Notes under the pieces: generated by a model
Told to the model about the DNA's origin: nothing
Seen by the model: the letters and a program-made list of their open reading frames with translations, nothing else
Database searches by the model: none
Made by a program: the position numbers and the translations under genes
Source: Syntrophobacteraceae bacterium
GTDB lineage: Bacteria > Desulfobacterota > Syntrophobacteria > Syntrophobacterales > Syntrophobacteraceae
Length of the DNA stretch: 43,017 nucleotides
Assembly (NCBI GenBank): GCA_031292195.1
Contig: JARLHP010000279.1
Location: 1 to 43,017 of the forward strand
Reading direction: 5' to 3'
Shown here: piece after piece, positions 17,257 to 25,410 of the stretch
Layout: each line of letters opens with the position of its first letter
Position numbering within the stretch: the stretch's first letter is position 1

Positions 17257-19179
17257 ATGGGTAATTATAAGAAAGGCGGATGGCTTTTTGGCCTGCTCGT
17301 CCTGGCAATTCTCACCGGCTGTGCCGGCGGCGGAAAACAGGCGCCGCCCAATCTGTCGGCCAGCTTCACAACCGTTACCCCACCCGATGCCGCCGGGCTT
17401 TACCAGCGGGCCGAGGAGAGCTATCGAGGCGGAGATACGCCGGGCGCCATCAATCTTTGGAAACGGATCAGCGAGGAGTTTCCGGGTACGGCCGTGGCGG
17501 CGAAATCGATGAACAGAATCGGGGAGGTTTATCTGGCCGAGGGGCAGTTGGACCTGGCGGCCCGGTATCTCGACTATCTCGTATACCAATACCCCCGATG
17601 GGACGGGATACCTTCGGCCAGACTCAACCAGCTCCGGTTGCTGGTGCGCGAGGGCAAGCAGCACGAGGTCATGAAGGAGGCGGTCAAGCTGTGGCGGGAG
17701 TCCGAGGACCATCCCGGGGTTCGTTTTGGCCTGGCGAAGCTGATGATCGGCTTTTACAATTCCCGAAATGATACTGATACCGCTTTTGACTGGTGTACTT
17801 CCGGCTTTTCGGAGGCCAGGAGCGCGGAGCAGAAAAAAACCCTCACCGATCTGACCGTACGCACGCTTGCCAAAGCCGATGAAGGGGTCATCGACAGACT
17901 TTATAAGAAGAACCCTTCCGGTTTCATGAAAGTCTTCCTCGATTTTCGCTACGCTCAAATCGAAACCGCCAACGGGAACAAAGATGATGCCCGCCAGCTG
18001 TTGAGCCGACTTCTGGCCCAAAACCCCGACCACCCGCTGGCCCAGGACATACAGGCGTCTGTCAGGGGCGTTGGAGTGGTTGAAGGCAACATTCCTCTTA
18101 GCACTGATAAAATAGGAGTCATGGTTCCGCTCAAGGGCCCCAACTCGGTATACGGGGACATGGTTATCCGCGGGCTCAACATGGCGCTTTCCGATTGGAA
18201 GTCTTCTCACCCCAATGAAAACGTCACTTTGGACATCAAGGACGCCGGCCTGGACCCCGACACCGCCGCCCGCTCGTATAACGAACTGGTGAAACGCGAT
18301 GGCGTTTCGGCCATAGTCGGGCCGCTTGGGGCCCAGGCAAACCGCACAGTCGCCCCTATGGCGGACCGTCAGGGCGTGCCGCTGCTCTCTTTGACCCAGA
18401 AGGAGGGCGGAGCCAACGACGCCTTTGTCCTGCACGCCTTTATCGATAGCCGCGACCTGGTTGACACCCTGGTGAAATACTGTCGTGACAAGCTGCAATA
18501 TAAACGTTTTGCCTGTCTTTATCCCGATGACCGCTACGGGCAAAAGCTGGCCAAGATTTTCGCTGAAACCGTGCAGAAAAATGGTGGGCAGATGATGGCC
18601 AGCGCTTCCTACACGGAAAAGAGCACCGATTTTACAGCGCCCCTGCACCAGTTGATGGAGATAGCCAAGAAGAACGCCCCGCTTTCGGATATCGAAGGCA
18701 CGCCCTTCGATGCCGTTTTCATTCCCGACGAGGTGAGCGTTGTTTCTCTGATAGCACCCCAGCTTCCCTACAACAACATTGTGGGGGTAACGCTGCTGGG
18801 GACCAACCTGTGGAGCGAGCCTTCCCTGGTGCAGTCGGGCGGGGTCTACGTGGACCGGGCGATGTTTGCCACCTCCTTTTATCCGAAAAGCGCCAATCCT
18901 AAGGTCCAGGCTTTCGAAAAAGAATACACCGGGCTCTACAACGCCGCGCCTACTTATCTGGAGGCGCAGGCCTATGATGCGCTCAGCATGCTGCTGCAGG
19001 CCAGAAGCTCCGGGAGCGGCGCCACCAGCCGCGGCGCTTTGTTCCAGAGCCTGATCGATCAGGCCAAAAATTTTGAAGGGGTTACGGGAAATTATTCCGT
19101 CAGCCAGGGGGGTGACCTGTCGCGCCAATACTCGATTTTCCAGGTCCAGAAGGGGGCCATCGAGCAGGTTTATCCCTGA
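17257..19179 (+). CDS. Lipoprotein with TPR and periplasmic-binding domains (LpoA/LppC-like)
   Basis: The start is ATG 17257, giving a signal peptide MGNYKKGGWLFGLLVLAILT and lipobox L-T-G-C22, so the 640-residue protein is lipid-anchored. GTG 17227 is in frame but lengthens the leader without reason. Residues 50-270 are TPR-like helical repeats (YQRAEESYRGGDTPGAINLW, YLAEGQLDLAARYLDYLVYQ). Residues about 280-640 form a type-I periplasmic binding fold like branched-chain amino acid receptors (IGVMVPLKGPNSVYGDMVIR, VSAIVGPLGAQANRTVAPMA, FACLYPDDRYGQKLAKIF). The same TPR plus binding-fold arrangement occurs in LpoA, which activates penicillin-binding protein 1A from the outer membrane. A role in peptidoglycan synthesis is inferred; a solute-receptor role cannot be excluded. 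Confidence 0.88.
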   Translation: MGNYKKGGWLFGLLVLAILTGCAGGGKQAPPNLSASFTTVTPPDAAGLYQRAEESYRGGDTPGAINLWKRISEEFPGTAVAAKSMNRIGEVYLAEGQLDLAARYLDYLVYQYPRWDGIPSARLNQLRLLVREGKQHEVMKEAVKLWRESEDHPGVRFGLAKLMIGFYNSRNDTDTAFDWCTSGFSEARSAEQKKTLTDLTVRTLAKADEGVIDRLYKKNPSGFMKVFLDFRYAQIETANGNKDDARQLLSRLLAQNPDHPLAQDIQASVRGVGVVEGNIPLSTDKIGVMVPLKGPNSVYGDMVIRGLNMALSDWKSSHPNENVTLDIKDAGLDPDTAARSYNELVKRDGVSAIVGPLGAQANRTVAPMADRQGVPLLSLTQKEGGANDAFVLHAFIDSRDLVDTLVKYCRDKLQYKRFACLYPDDRYGQKLAKIFAETVQKNGGQMMASASYTEKSTDFTAPLHQLMEIAKKNAPLSDIEGTPFDAVFIPDEVSVVSLIAPQLPYNNIVGVTLLGTNLWSEPSLVQSGGVYVDRAMFATSFYPKSANPKVQAFEKEYTGLYNAAPTYLEAQAYDALSMLLQARSSGSGATSRGALFQSLIDQAKNFEGVTGNYSVSQGGDLSRQYSIFQVQKGAIEQVYP

Positions 19180-19275
19180 GGTGGACGTTCATGATACTTG
19201 ACATTAAATCGCTCGGACTTATAATGAATTAGATTTTCAATGGACATATGATGGATTGCGCGAGGAGGCGGACTT

Positions 19276-19551
19276 ATGCCGATCTATGAGTACGAATGCT
19301 CAAAATGCGGGAAAACAACTGAGGCCATGCAACGATTTTCAGACCCGGCGTTGACCCATTGTGAAGAATGCGACGGTCAGCTCCGGAAGCTCATCTCTAT
19401 GAGTACTTTCCACCTTAAGGGTTCTGGCTGGTACACAACCGACTATGCCGGCAAAAATCAAAGCACGGCAAAACCGGCGGAAACCAAACCCAGTGCTGCC
19501 GAGAGCAAAACCGAGACCAAAACCGAGAGTTCACCGGAAAAGCATTCGTGA
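19276..19551 (+). CDS. FmdB-family zinc ribbon protein
   Basis: The 91-residue protein starts MPIYEYECSKCGKTTEAMQ and has the second knuckle HCEECDGQLRKLI, the four-cysteine ribbon of the FmdB/putative regulatory family. The motif FHLKGSGWYTTDY is also typical. A low-complexity tail rich in Lys, Thr, Glu and Ser follows, probably disordered. GAGGAGG lies before ATG 19276. The family was named for a presumed regulator of formamidase, but its function is unproven. It lies between the lipoprotein gene and a terminator and may share a transcript with the former. Confidence 0.93.
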   Translation: MPIYEYECSKCGKTTEAMQRFSDPALTHCEECDGQLRKLISMSTFHLKGSGWYTTDYAGKNQSTAKPAETKPSAAESKTETKTESSPEKHS

Positions 19552-19621
19552 GGCCTTGGCAATAACTTAGTTCGTTATCCCGGCGACTTTACAGTCGGGG
19601 GGCGGTATTTTTAAAAGATCG

Positions 19622-19646
19622 GCGGGCTTCGGCCCGCTTTTTTTTT
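19622..19646 (+). terminator. Terminator after the FmdB gene
   Basis: GCGGGC-TTCG-GCCCGC (19622-19637), a stable UUCG tetraloop hairpin, is followed by nine T residues. It separates the FmdB gene from the adenosyltransferase, whose start lies only 18 bases further. Confidence 0.95.
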
Positions 19647-19664
19647 GCGAAATCGGGAGAAAAG

Positions 19665-20189
19665 GTGAAACCTGAAAAGGGGTTGTTGATAGTCTTTACA
19701 GGACACGGGAAAGGGAAGACGACCGCTGCGCTGGGTATGGCCCTGCGCGCGGCGGGGCATGGTATGAAAGTGCTCGTCTTGCAGTTCATAAAGGGCGCCT
19801 GGAGTTACGGTGAGTTGAACTCCCTTAAAAAAGTCGAAGAGATCCAAATTAAACCCCTGGGAACCGGTTTTACCTGGAAAAAAGAGAACCTGGAAGAAGA
19901 CCGGCGCTTGGCTGAAGCCGGGTGGCAGGAGGCGCTCTCACAGATTAACCGCGCCGGCTACGATATGATTGTGCTCGATGAACTGAACATCATTCTTTCA
20001 CTGGGGCTTTTACCGCTAAAAACCGTGATCGAGGGCCTCCAGAGCCGGACGACCAGCCATGTGGTGGTGACCGGAAGAAACGCCCCCGAGGAACTGGTGG
20101 CCATCGCGGACCTGGTGACGGAAATGAAGATGATAAAGCACCCTTTTCCGGACCGAGGATTGAAAGCAAGCAAGGGAATCGAATTCTGA
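19665..20189 (+). CDS. cobO: Corrinoid adenosyltransferase (cob(I)yrinic acid a,c-diamide adenosyltransferase)
   Basis: The enzyme transfers the adenosyl group of ATP to cob(I)alamin or cob(I)inamide to give adenosylcobalamin. It has the P-loop FTGHGKGKTTAALGMALRA, the LQFIKGAWSYGE segment, the DMIVLDELNI motif and the RNAPEELVAIADLVTEM signature near the C-terminus. At 174 residues it is a normal CobO/BtuR/CobA-type protein. The start is GTG 19665, with purine-rich GGGAGAAAAG just before it, very close to the preceding terminator. It may therefore have a promoter within or before the terminator, or rely on readthrough. It fits an organism with a large corrinoid and siroheme economy. Confidence 0.95.
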   Translation: MKPEKGLLIVFTGHGKGKTTAALGMALRAAGHGMKVLVLQFIKGAWSYGELNSLKKVEEIQIKPLGTGFTWKKENLEEDRRLAEAGWQEALSQINRAGYDMIVLDELNIILSLGLLPLKTVIEGLQSRTTSHVVVTGRNAPEELVAIADLVTEMKMIKHPFPDRGLKASKGIEF

Positions 20190-20192
20190 CGG

Positions 20193-20219
20193 AAAAAAAG
20201 GCAGGCGGAATGCCTGCCC
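20193..20219 (-). terminator. Terminator reading the minus strand
   Basis: On the minus strand GGCAGGC-ATTCC-GCCTGCC is followed by seven T residues. It faces the unknown gene that ends at 20605, with a MITE-like copy in between. The hairpin could also serve cobO on the plus strand, but there is no T-run on that side. Confidence 0.6.
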
Positions 20220-20365
20220 TGGAATGGTCACTGAAACAGACAAAATGGACGATCCATCCTGCCCAATTATTAAGCTAGAGCCGGTCGGTCCGGCTGTCAA
20301 TAGATAGTACAATAGAATTGGAAGGCATAGGACGCATGGGACGACTTAAAGATAATTGTATGTTG

Positions 20366-20483
20366 ATACCAGGTTACGTTCAAGATTTGCCTGATGGGCG
20401 CCCAACCTGCGCCAGCCCCTCGAGAGCCGCTGTAGGATGGGTGAAACCCATCTGTTTGACGCGCCTTGAACACAACTTCGTAT
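20366..20483 (-). repeat. MITE-like palindromic element, copy B (complete, inverted)
   Basis: Both terminal inverted repeats are present: ATACCAGGTTACGTTCAAG on the left and CTTGAACACAACTTCGTAT on the right. The core palindrome is shortened, with one arm changed to CTGATGGGCGCCCAACC. Its orientation is opposite to copies A, C and D. Confidence 0.85.
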
Positions 20484-20604
20484 GAGGTGCGGGCTTGCAG
20501 TCGCGAACAAATCGAGTCGCGGCTGGAAGCCGCTGGTACAAAAGTTGAGTTTGCCTCTTCAAAGAAGGCGGAATAAATTTGTCCTGCCCATCGCAAAAAT
20601 TCTC

Positions 20605-21747
20605 CTAAAAGCGGCAGTCTTCCAAGGTGTTGGCCAGTTCGACCATGCAGGCCGGAAGGCGGGCCAATAAAAACTCGCTTTCGTCCGCCTCGATCATCCC
20701 GTCCAGGGCGACGGCTTCCGCAAAGGCCATCCTTTCTTCCACCGAGAGGGCCCGGAACAGTGAAAAAATCTCCTCGGCTCTTGGCAGGGTGCTATTTTTG
20801 CGCCGGCTTTCCCACGCTTGCCTAAATCCGCGAACCACCCCGGGCAGGCAATGCGCACCGGCCCAGGCAAGTTCTCCCACGCCGTCGAGCCGGTCGATTC
20901 TCATCCTGATGCACAGATTGATTAGAAAATGCAAGGCCCCCAACAATTTGTTCCGGCAGTCGGAGTCTTCCGAGAGCAGGGGCCGATAGCCTCTTACGGT
21001 TATCAGCCTGAGGCTGGTGGGGGTTTGGGTGTCGTCGATTATGAAATCACCCGCCGCGTGGTGCCACGGATAGATTTGGGAAAATGTGTCAATGTCGAGG
21101 TATGACGTCAGGATCTGTGCTGCCTGGGCGTATAGCTCGAGGATTTTGGGACTCTCGATGACTTTTCGCTCCCCCGTGTCGTTCCAAATCTTTATGGCCG
21201 GGGCCCCGGAGCCGGCGGCGGAAAGGTGGAACTCGTGGTGGTTTTCGAACCACTGGGCGATGAAGAGCATCAGGCCGGGGCTCTGTGCGGCAATGAAGGG
21301 AGTGGGGATGTAGGGCAGATCGAATCTGGCCCCAAGCTCCGAGAGAAGATCGACCTCGACCTGGAGGAATGCCTGCTGTTGGGGTGAAAAGGCGCAGTTT
21401 ACGGCAAACTGAAGGATATCATCCCCGAATCTCACCCGCAGACGCGAAACGGAGTAGAGCGCCCCGTGCTTTTCCGCTATGAGTTCTAAGGATGAGGACG
21501 CTTCGAGTTTTGGCCAAGGCTTTGGCTGCTTTTTGAGAAGCTCTCCCGGGATTTGGAAAGAGTTTTGGGAAAGCAGGCCGGCAACCAGGCCAAGGTATTG
21601 CCCGTAGGTCATACCGGTCTCCCCGGGCAGCATCTGGCGGCCCGTGGCCGCCCCTTCGGGTCCGGAGTCGAGCGGGACCGGCCGCGAGCCGGTGTTTACA
21701 AAGCATCTAATTGGCGGAACAGTGGAATTCGAGCTCTTTTTGTCCAT
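20605..21747 (-). CDS. Protein of unknown function, possibly kinase-fold-like
   Basis: I do not recognise this 380-residue soluble protein. GAGGTGG precedes ATG 21747, which makes the start credible. The N-terminal 40 residues are low in structure; the body alternates helix and strand. The segment QIYPWHHAAGDFIIDD, followed by a strand-rich part (LRLITVRGYRPLL), is faintly reminiscent of the catalytic loop of aminoglycoside-phosphotransferase-like kinases. The canonical HxDxxxxN is not there, so a kinase function is only a weak guess. The C-terminus (ALSVEERMAFAEAVALDGMI) is helical. It is divergent from the siroheme decarboxylase gene, with about 155 bases between, so a shared regulatory region and a tetrapyrrole-related role are possible. 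Confidence 0.75.
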   Translation of the reverse strand: MDKKSSNSTVPPIRCFVNTGSRPVPLDSGPEGAATGRQMLPGETGMTYGQYLGLVAGLLSQNSFQIPGELLKKQPKPWPKLEASSSLELIAEKHGALYSVSRLRVRFGDDILQFAVNCAFSPQQQAFLQVEVDLLSELGARFDLPYIPTPFIAAQSPGLMLFIAQWFENHHEFHLSAAGSGAPAIKIWNDTGERKVIESPKILELYAQAAQILTSYLDIDTFSQIYPWHHAAGDFIIDDTQTPTSLRLITVRGYRPLLSEDSDCRNKLLGALHFLINLCIRMRIDRLDGVGELAWAGAHCLPGVVRGFRQAWESRRKNSTLPRAEEIFSLFRALSVEERMAFAEAVALDGMIEADESEFLLARLPACMVELANTLEDCRF

Positions 21748-21903
21748 GATGTGGCCACCTCGGTGAAAAATTTATCCGGAGCCAATAGTAGCAAAGCTTA
21801 GCTTGTCTTGGAAGTTGGCCGGGTATATAAAACGAAGATAAGCGGGTAGACCGTGCGTACGGAATTGTCTCATTTACCGAACCTATTTTCCGGGAGCATT
21901 GTT

Positions 21904-22917
21904 TTGGATTCGACCAACCGGGTCATTCTCGACAGGGTCCAACGCTCATTTCCGATCGTTTCGCACCCTTACAGGGCGCTGGCGCAGGGGCTCGATATCT
22001 CCGAGGGCGAAACGCTCGAACGGCTCGGCTCGCTGAAAAATGATGGCGTTATTCGCCAGATCAGCGCCATCTTCAACACGGGGGCCCTGGGCTACCGAAG
22101 CTCGCTTGTGGCCATGGCGGTCCCGCCCGAGGAGTTGGAGCGCGTTGCGTCCATCGTCAACTCATACCCCGGAGTGAGCCACAATTACCTTCGCCCCGGC
22201 GATTTCAACATGTGGTTTACAATCGCGGCGCCTCCCGGGCAGAGCCTCGATGGGGTGGTGGACGGGCTTGCCGCCAGGGCGGGCGGTTTGCCGGCTCTCG
22301 TTCTGCCGGCCCTTAAAAAATATAAACTGGCCGTGGTCCTCGATGTCCTCGGCGAGGGAGACTGGGACCCCGCGGAAGAAAAGCCGGTGCTGGCGCCAAC
22401 CGAAATCAGGGTGTGCTTCGTACCCACGCCGGACAATATAGCGATCGTAAAATGTATCCAGGAGGATCTGCCCCTTGTTCAAAGGCCTTTTGCCGTATGG
22501 GCCGATTCCCTGAAAATGTCGGAATCCGAGCTGCTCGACATTGTTTCAGCCTGGATGGGACAGGGGGTTATCCGGCGCTTTGCCGCCGTGCTCAACCACC
22601 GCCAGGTGGGATTTCGGGCCAATGGCATGGTGGTATGGAACTGCCCCGAGGAGCGCATGGACGATATCGGCGCCATACTTGCCACCTATCCGGAGGTCAG
22701 CCACTGTTACAGCAGGCCGGCCTGCCCTCCGCAATGGCCGTACAACCTTTATGCCATGATTCACACGCGCAGCGCCGAGCAGTGTGAGCAAGTCGCAAAC
22801 AGGCTGGCGGGCGCCACCGGCCTGGGCAACTTCCGTATCCTCTTTAGCACCAAAGAATACAAGAAAATTAGGCTCAAGCTTTTCTGGAATGAGCGGTGTC
22901 AGCCCACCGGGTGCTGA
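21904..22917 (+). CDS. ahbAB: Fused siroheme decarboxylase (AhbA-AhbB)
   Basis: Siroheme decarboxylase removes two acetate carboxyls from siroheme to give 12,18-didecarboxysiroheme, the first step of the siroheme-dependent haem pathway of sulfate reducers and archaea. The protein is two Lrp/AsnC-type halves in tandem. The first has a winged helix (FPIVSHPYRALAQGLDISEG) and GVIRQISAIFNTGALGYRSS, with VSHNYLR. The second has FAVWADSLKMSESELLDIVS and GVIRRFAAVLNHRQVGFRAN, with VSHCYSRP. AhbA and AhbB are usually separate subunits of about 150-170 residues. I take TTG 21904 as start (GGGAG seven bases before; product begins DSTNRVILDRVQRSFPI); GTG 21853 would add 17 residues. The haem product presumably feeds cytochromes such as the one at 35 kb. 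Confidence 0.88.
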   Translation: MDSTNRVILDRVQRSFPIVSHPYRALAQGLDISEGETLERLGSLKNDGVIRQISAIFNTGALGYRSSLVAMAVPPEELERVASIVNSYPGVSHNYLRPGDFNMWFTIAAPPGQSLDGVVDGLAARAGGLPALVLPALKKYKLAVVLDVLGEGDWDPAEEKPVLAPTEIRVCFVPTPDNIAIVKCIQEDLPLVQRPFAVWADSLKMSESELLDIVSAWMGQGVIRRFAAVLNHRQVGFRANGMVVWNCPEERMDDIGAILATYPEVSHCYSRPACPPQWPYNLYAMIHTRSAEQCEQVANRLAGATGLGNFRILFSTKEYKKIRLKLFWNERCQPTGC

Positions 22918-22951
22918 TGATATCGACCTTTTCTTATTTATCGAGTTTGCA

Positions 22952-23284
22952 ATGACTGACAAGGAAGAGTACGAACGCAGAAAAAAGGGTGTGTTTGACG
23001 GCATGGCAAAACGCGGGCAGGAAAGAATCCTCCGGATCGGGTATGAAAACTGGGACCCCTTCGAACTCCCCAAGGACCCCCGGGAGAGGATTTTCAGTTC
23101 GGCCAGTCTGAAGGCCTCCGCCTTGGTGCGGGAATACTTCGGGTCGGCCGGGATCTCCGGGGAATCGGTCTCTGTCCACAAAGAACTCTTCGACCTTTGC
23201 CGGGGACTTATCCAGGAAGAAAGGCGCGCCCAAATCATCGTCGATTTTTGCGCCTGGCTAAAAGAGAGGAAAGGGCGGGGTTAG
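22952..23284 (+). CDS. Small protein of unknown function downstream of siroheme decarboxylase
   Basis: The likely product is 110 residues from ATG 22952 (MTDKEEYERRKKGVFDGMAK). It is charged, soluble and mostly helical, with a recognisable-looking block GYENWDPFELPKDPRERIFS and a tail DFCAWLKERKGRG. I do not know the family. The frame continues upstream into the siroheme decarboxylase gene, with a possible start at 22889 that would overlap it by 29 bases. Neither start has a strong ribosome site, so translational coupling is likely. Its position makes it a candidate accessory factor of the haem pathway, but that rests on neighbourhood alone. Confidence 0.72.
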   Translation: MTDKEEYERRKKGVFDGMAKRGQERILRIGYENWDPFELPKDPRERIFSSASLKASALVREYFGSAGISGESVSVHKELFDLCRGLIQEERRAQIIVDFCAWLKERKGRG

Positions 23285-23331
23285 ATTTGGAGCAACCAGC
23301 GGCGCAAGGGGGAAGGTAATTATTTTTTTTC

Positions 23332-23360
23332 TTGACCTATATCGTAGCGATATATAACAT
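23332..23360 (+). promoter_or_regulatory. Promoter with palindromic operator before the PadR gene
   Basis: TTGACC (23332-23337) and TAACAT (23355-23360; TATAAC two bases earlier) are separated by 17 bases. That spacer is exactly the inverted repeat TATATCG-N3-CGATATA (23338-23354). A regulator bound there would occlude polymerase; autoregulation by the PadR protein encoded next is the simplest reading. Confidence 0.75.
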
Positions 23361-23377
23361 GGCGATAAAGGGGCATC

Positions 23378-23902
23378 ATGGACGTGCAATCGGTTCTGCT
23401 CGGCTTTCTCATACGTTCCAGCATGACGGGCTACGATCTCAGGAAGGCTTTTTCGATGTCCTTTTCCTTTTTCTCCGGTCTTAGCTACGGTTCCATTTAC
23501 CCGAGCCTGAAGAAAATGGAATCCCGGGGCCTGATCACCAAGCGGGTGGAAATTGGTGATGGAGCGCCCAATCGCAAAGTGTATACGATAACCGAAGCCG
23601 GAAGGCAGGCTTTCCTGGAAGCCCTGAGGTCTCCCTTTGTGCCGGAACAGCCCAAGAGGGCTTTTTTGATGAGGCTTTTCTTTTTCGCCCATCTTTCTGG
23701 CGAGGAGCGGGAGCAAATTGTTCTCGTCCAACTAGATGCGGTGAAGCGGTTGCGCGGTGATCTCGAAGCCATCCGGTCCGAAGTTGAAGTCCGCGCGGAC
23801 CGATTTCAGCAGCTTTGCTTCCAGATGGGTATTCGATATTTCGATAATCTGGCCGACGATCTTTCACTGGTGATTGAGGCTGTTAGAGCCGAAAGAGGTT
23901 GA
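23378..23902 (+). CDS. PadR-family transcriptional regulator
   Basis: The 174-residue protein has the PadR winged helix: LGFLIRSSMTGYDLRKAF, then SYGSIYPSLKKMESRGLITK and the wing PNRKVYTITEAGRQAF. A C-terminal helical dimerisation domain of the Vir family type follows (RLFFFAHLSGEEREQIV and after). PadR proteins are usually repressors released by small aromatic or xenobiotic ligands. The gene lies 48 bases before a flavoprotein gene and behind a promoter whose spacer is a perfect inverted repeat, so it probably represses both. The start ATG 23378 has GGGG-rich sequence upstream (AAAGGGGCATC). Confidence 0.94.
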   Translation: MDVQSVLLGFLIRSSMTGYDLRKAFSMSFSFFSGLSYGSIYPSLKKMESRGLITKRVEIGDGAPNRKVYTITEAGRQAFLEALRSPFVPEQPKRAFLMRLFFFAHLSGEEREQIVLVQLDAVKRLRGDLEAIRSEVEVRADRFQQLCFQMGIRYFDNLADDLSLVIEAVRAERG

Positions 23903-23924
23903 AGGTGTGCTTTGGACGCTGAAT

Positions 23925-23938
23925 TTAGCATGTGCTAA
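23925..23938 (+). promoter_or_regulatory. Palindrome before the flavoprotein gene
   Basis: TTAGCA-TG-TGCTAA is a perfect 6-bp inverted repeat immediately before the AAGGAGA ribosome site. It could be an operator or an mRNA structure controlling translation; the evidence is symmetry and position only. Confidence 0.35.
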
Positions 23939-23950
23939 AAGGAGAGCGCG

Positions 23951-25018
23951 ATGAAAGTAATAGCTTTTAATTCCAGTCCCAGGGCCGAGGGCGTGAGTAA
24001 AACGGGCATAATGCTGGATGCTTTGGTGGAAGGCATGCGGGAAGCCGGAGCGGAAGTCGAGGTTGTCGCCTTGCGCAAAAAGAAGATTAACAACTGCATC
24101 GGTTGCTACACATGCTGGACGAAGACTCCAGGGGTCTGTGTTCACAAGGACGACATGACGGCCGAGTTGTTTCCGAAATGGCTGGAAGCCGATATCGCCG
24201 TTTATGCCACCCCTTTGTATTACTACACCATGAACGCTGCGATGAAGGCTTTGCTGGAACGTACGCTGCCTTTTTTAGAGCCCTTTATCACCCGGGTGGA
24301 GGGGAGAGCTTCCCATCCTTTACGGCATAATCCGCCCAAAGCTGTCGTTTTATCCGTTGCGGGGTTCACCGATCCGTCGGTTTTCGATCAGCTCTCCGGA
24401 TATGCAAATTTCGTGTTTCGAAACGGCCTGGTGGCCGAGATCTACCGGCCGGGCGCCGAAATGCTCCCCTGGCCCCAGTACGGTGATACCCGGCGAAGCA
24501 TCCTGCAGGCGGTCGCCCTGGGGGGCCGCGAGATCGTCCAATCGGGAAAGATCAGCGCCGAAACGATGGAGCGTATAACCCAACCGATCGGGGACCTGGA
24601 TTCTTTTGCGCAAATGGCCAACCTATTTTGGAAGTCCTGCATCCGGGAAGGGGTGACGCCCGAAGAATTCGCCAAAAAAAATCTGGTCCCGCGCCCTGAT
24701 TCGGTCCAAACGTTCATGATGATCATGTCCCAGGGGTTTAACCCCGAGCGTGCCGGAAATCTCAAGGCCGTCATGCAGTTCACGTTTTCAGGCGGAGTCG
24801 AGGGAAGCTGTCATTTTGTGATCGATGGTGGAAAGATCGAGGCAAGGGACGGGGCGGCCGCTGCCCCGGACTTGATTGTGGAATCCGCCTTCGACACCTG
24901 GATGGACGTGGTGACCGGAAAAGCTGACGGGCAGCAGATGTTTATGGAGCAAAAGTACAAAACTTCCGGGGACCTGATGTTGCTGGTGCGTATGAAGGAA
25001 CTGTTCGGGAAAGACTGA
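23951..25018 (+). CDS. NADPH-dependent FMN reductase-type flavoprotein fused to an SCP2 domain
   Basis: Residues 1-200 form a flavodoxin-like fold: MKVIAFNSSPRAEGVSKTGI is the FMN phosphate-binding loop, and CIGCYTCWTKTPGVC is the cysteine cluster seen in iron-sulfur flavoprotein relatives, followed by YATPLYYYTMNAAMKALLER. About residues 250-355 match an SCP2 sterol-carrier fold (VMQFTFSGGVEGSCHFVIDG, ending SGDLMLLVRMKELFGKD). The protein probably reduces a hydrophobic or quinone-like substrate held by the SCP2 part; the substrate is unknown. Whether the cysteines hold a cluster is uncertain, because the spacing C-x2-C-x2-C-x6-C differs slightly from typical sets. AAGGAGA precedes ATG 23951. 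It follows a PadR gene and is likely under its control. Confidence 0.88.
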   Translation: MKVIAFNSSPRAEGVSKTGIMLDALVEGMREAGAEVEVVALRKKKINNCIGCYTCWTKTPGVCVHKDDMTAELFPKWLEADIAVYATPLYYYTMNAAMKALLERTLPFLEPFITRVEGRASHPLRHNPPKAVVLSVAGFTDPSVFDQLSGYANFVFRNGLVAEIYRPGAEMLPWPQYGDTRRSILQAVALGGREIVQSGKISAETMERITQPIGDLDSFAQMANLFWKSCIREGVTPEEFAKKNLVPRPDSVQTFMMIMSQGFNPERAGNLKAVMQFTFSGGVEGSCHFVIDGGKIEARDGAAAAPDLIVESAFDTWMDVVTGKADGQQMFMEQKYKTSGDLMLLVRMKELFGKD

Positions 25019-25123
25019 TTCCACCGCAAGACGCAGAGAAAGCAGACCGAGAGCAATACCCGTCCAATGGAAAGTTTTTGTTGGGCTGCGTTGCGCTTGG
25101 CCCAACCTACTCGCTGCGCACTC

Positions 25124-25265
25124 ATACGAAGTTGCGTTCAAGACGCGTCAAACAGATGGGTTTCACTGCGTTTCACCCATCCTACAGCGGTTCCCGACGG
25201 GCTGGCGTAGGGTGGGTGGAGCGGAAGCGCAACCCACCAGGCAAATCTTGAACGCAACTTGGTAT
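25124..25265 (+). repeat. MITE-like palindromic element, copy C (complete)
   Basis: The left end is ATACGAAGTTGCGTTCAAG and the right end CTTGAACGCAACTTGGTAT, imperfect inverted repeats of each other. The core is the GGGTTTCACTGCGTTTCACC palindrome. It lies in the 619-base gap between the flavoprotein and FKBP genes together with copy D; the rest of the gap holds no gene, only CGCAGAGA-type low-complexity intergenic sequence near both ends. Confidence 0.88.
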
Positions 25266-25410
25266 GAACTACCAAGATCTCACCGCAGATGGACGCGGAT
25301 ATAAAAAAATACCTGCCAGTGTGCAATCTACGTTCATCAGCGGTGCTTGCTTCCCGCTCGCCTGGTTTCTGTCCATCTCCTCCCTCTCCTAAGATTTTTC
25401 CGGACGTTTG

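Noticed and set aside
17101..19128. 675-codon open frame antisense to the lipoprotein gene
   Set aside because: The plus-strand frame has a signal peptide and clear domains; the antisense frame has none.
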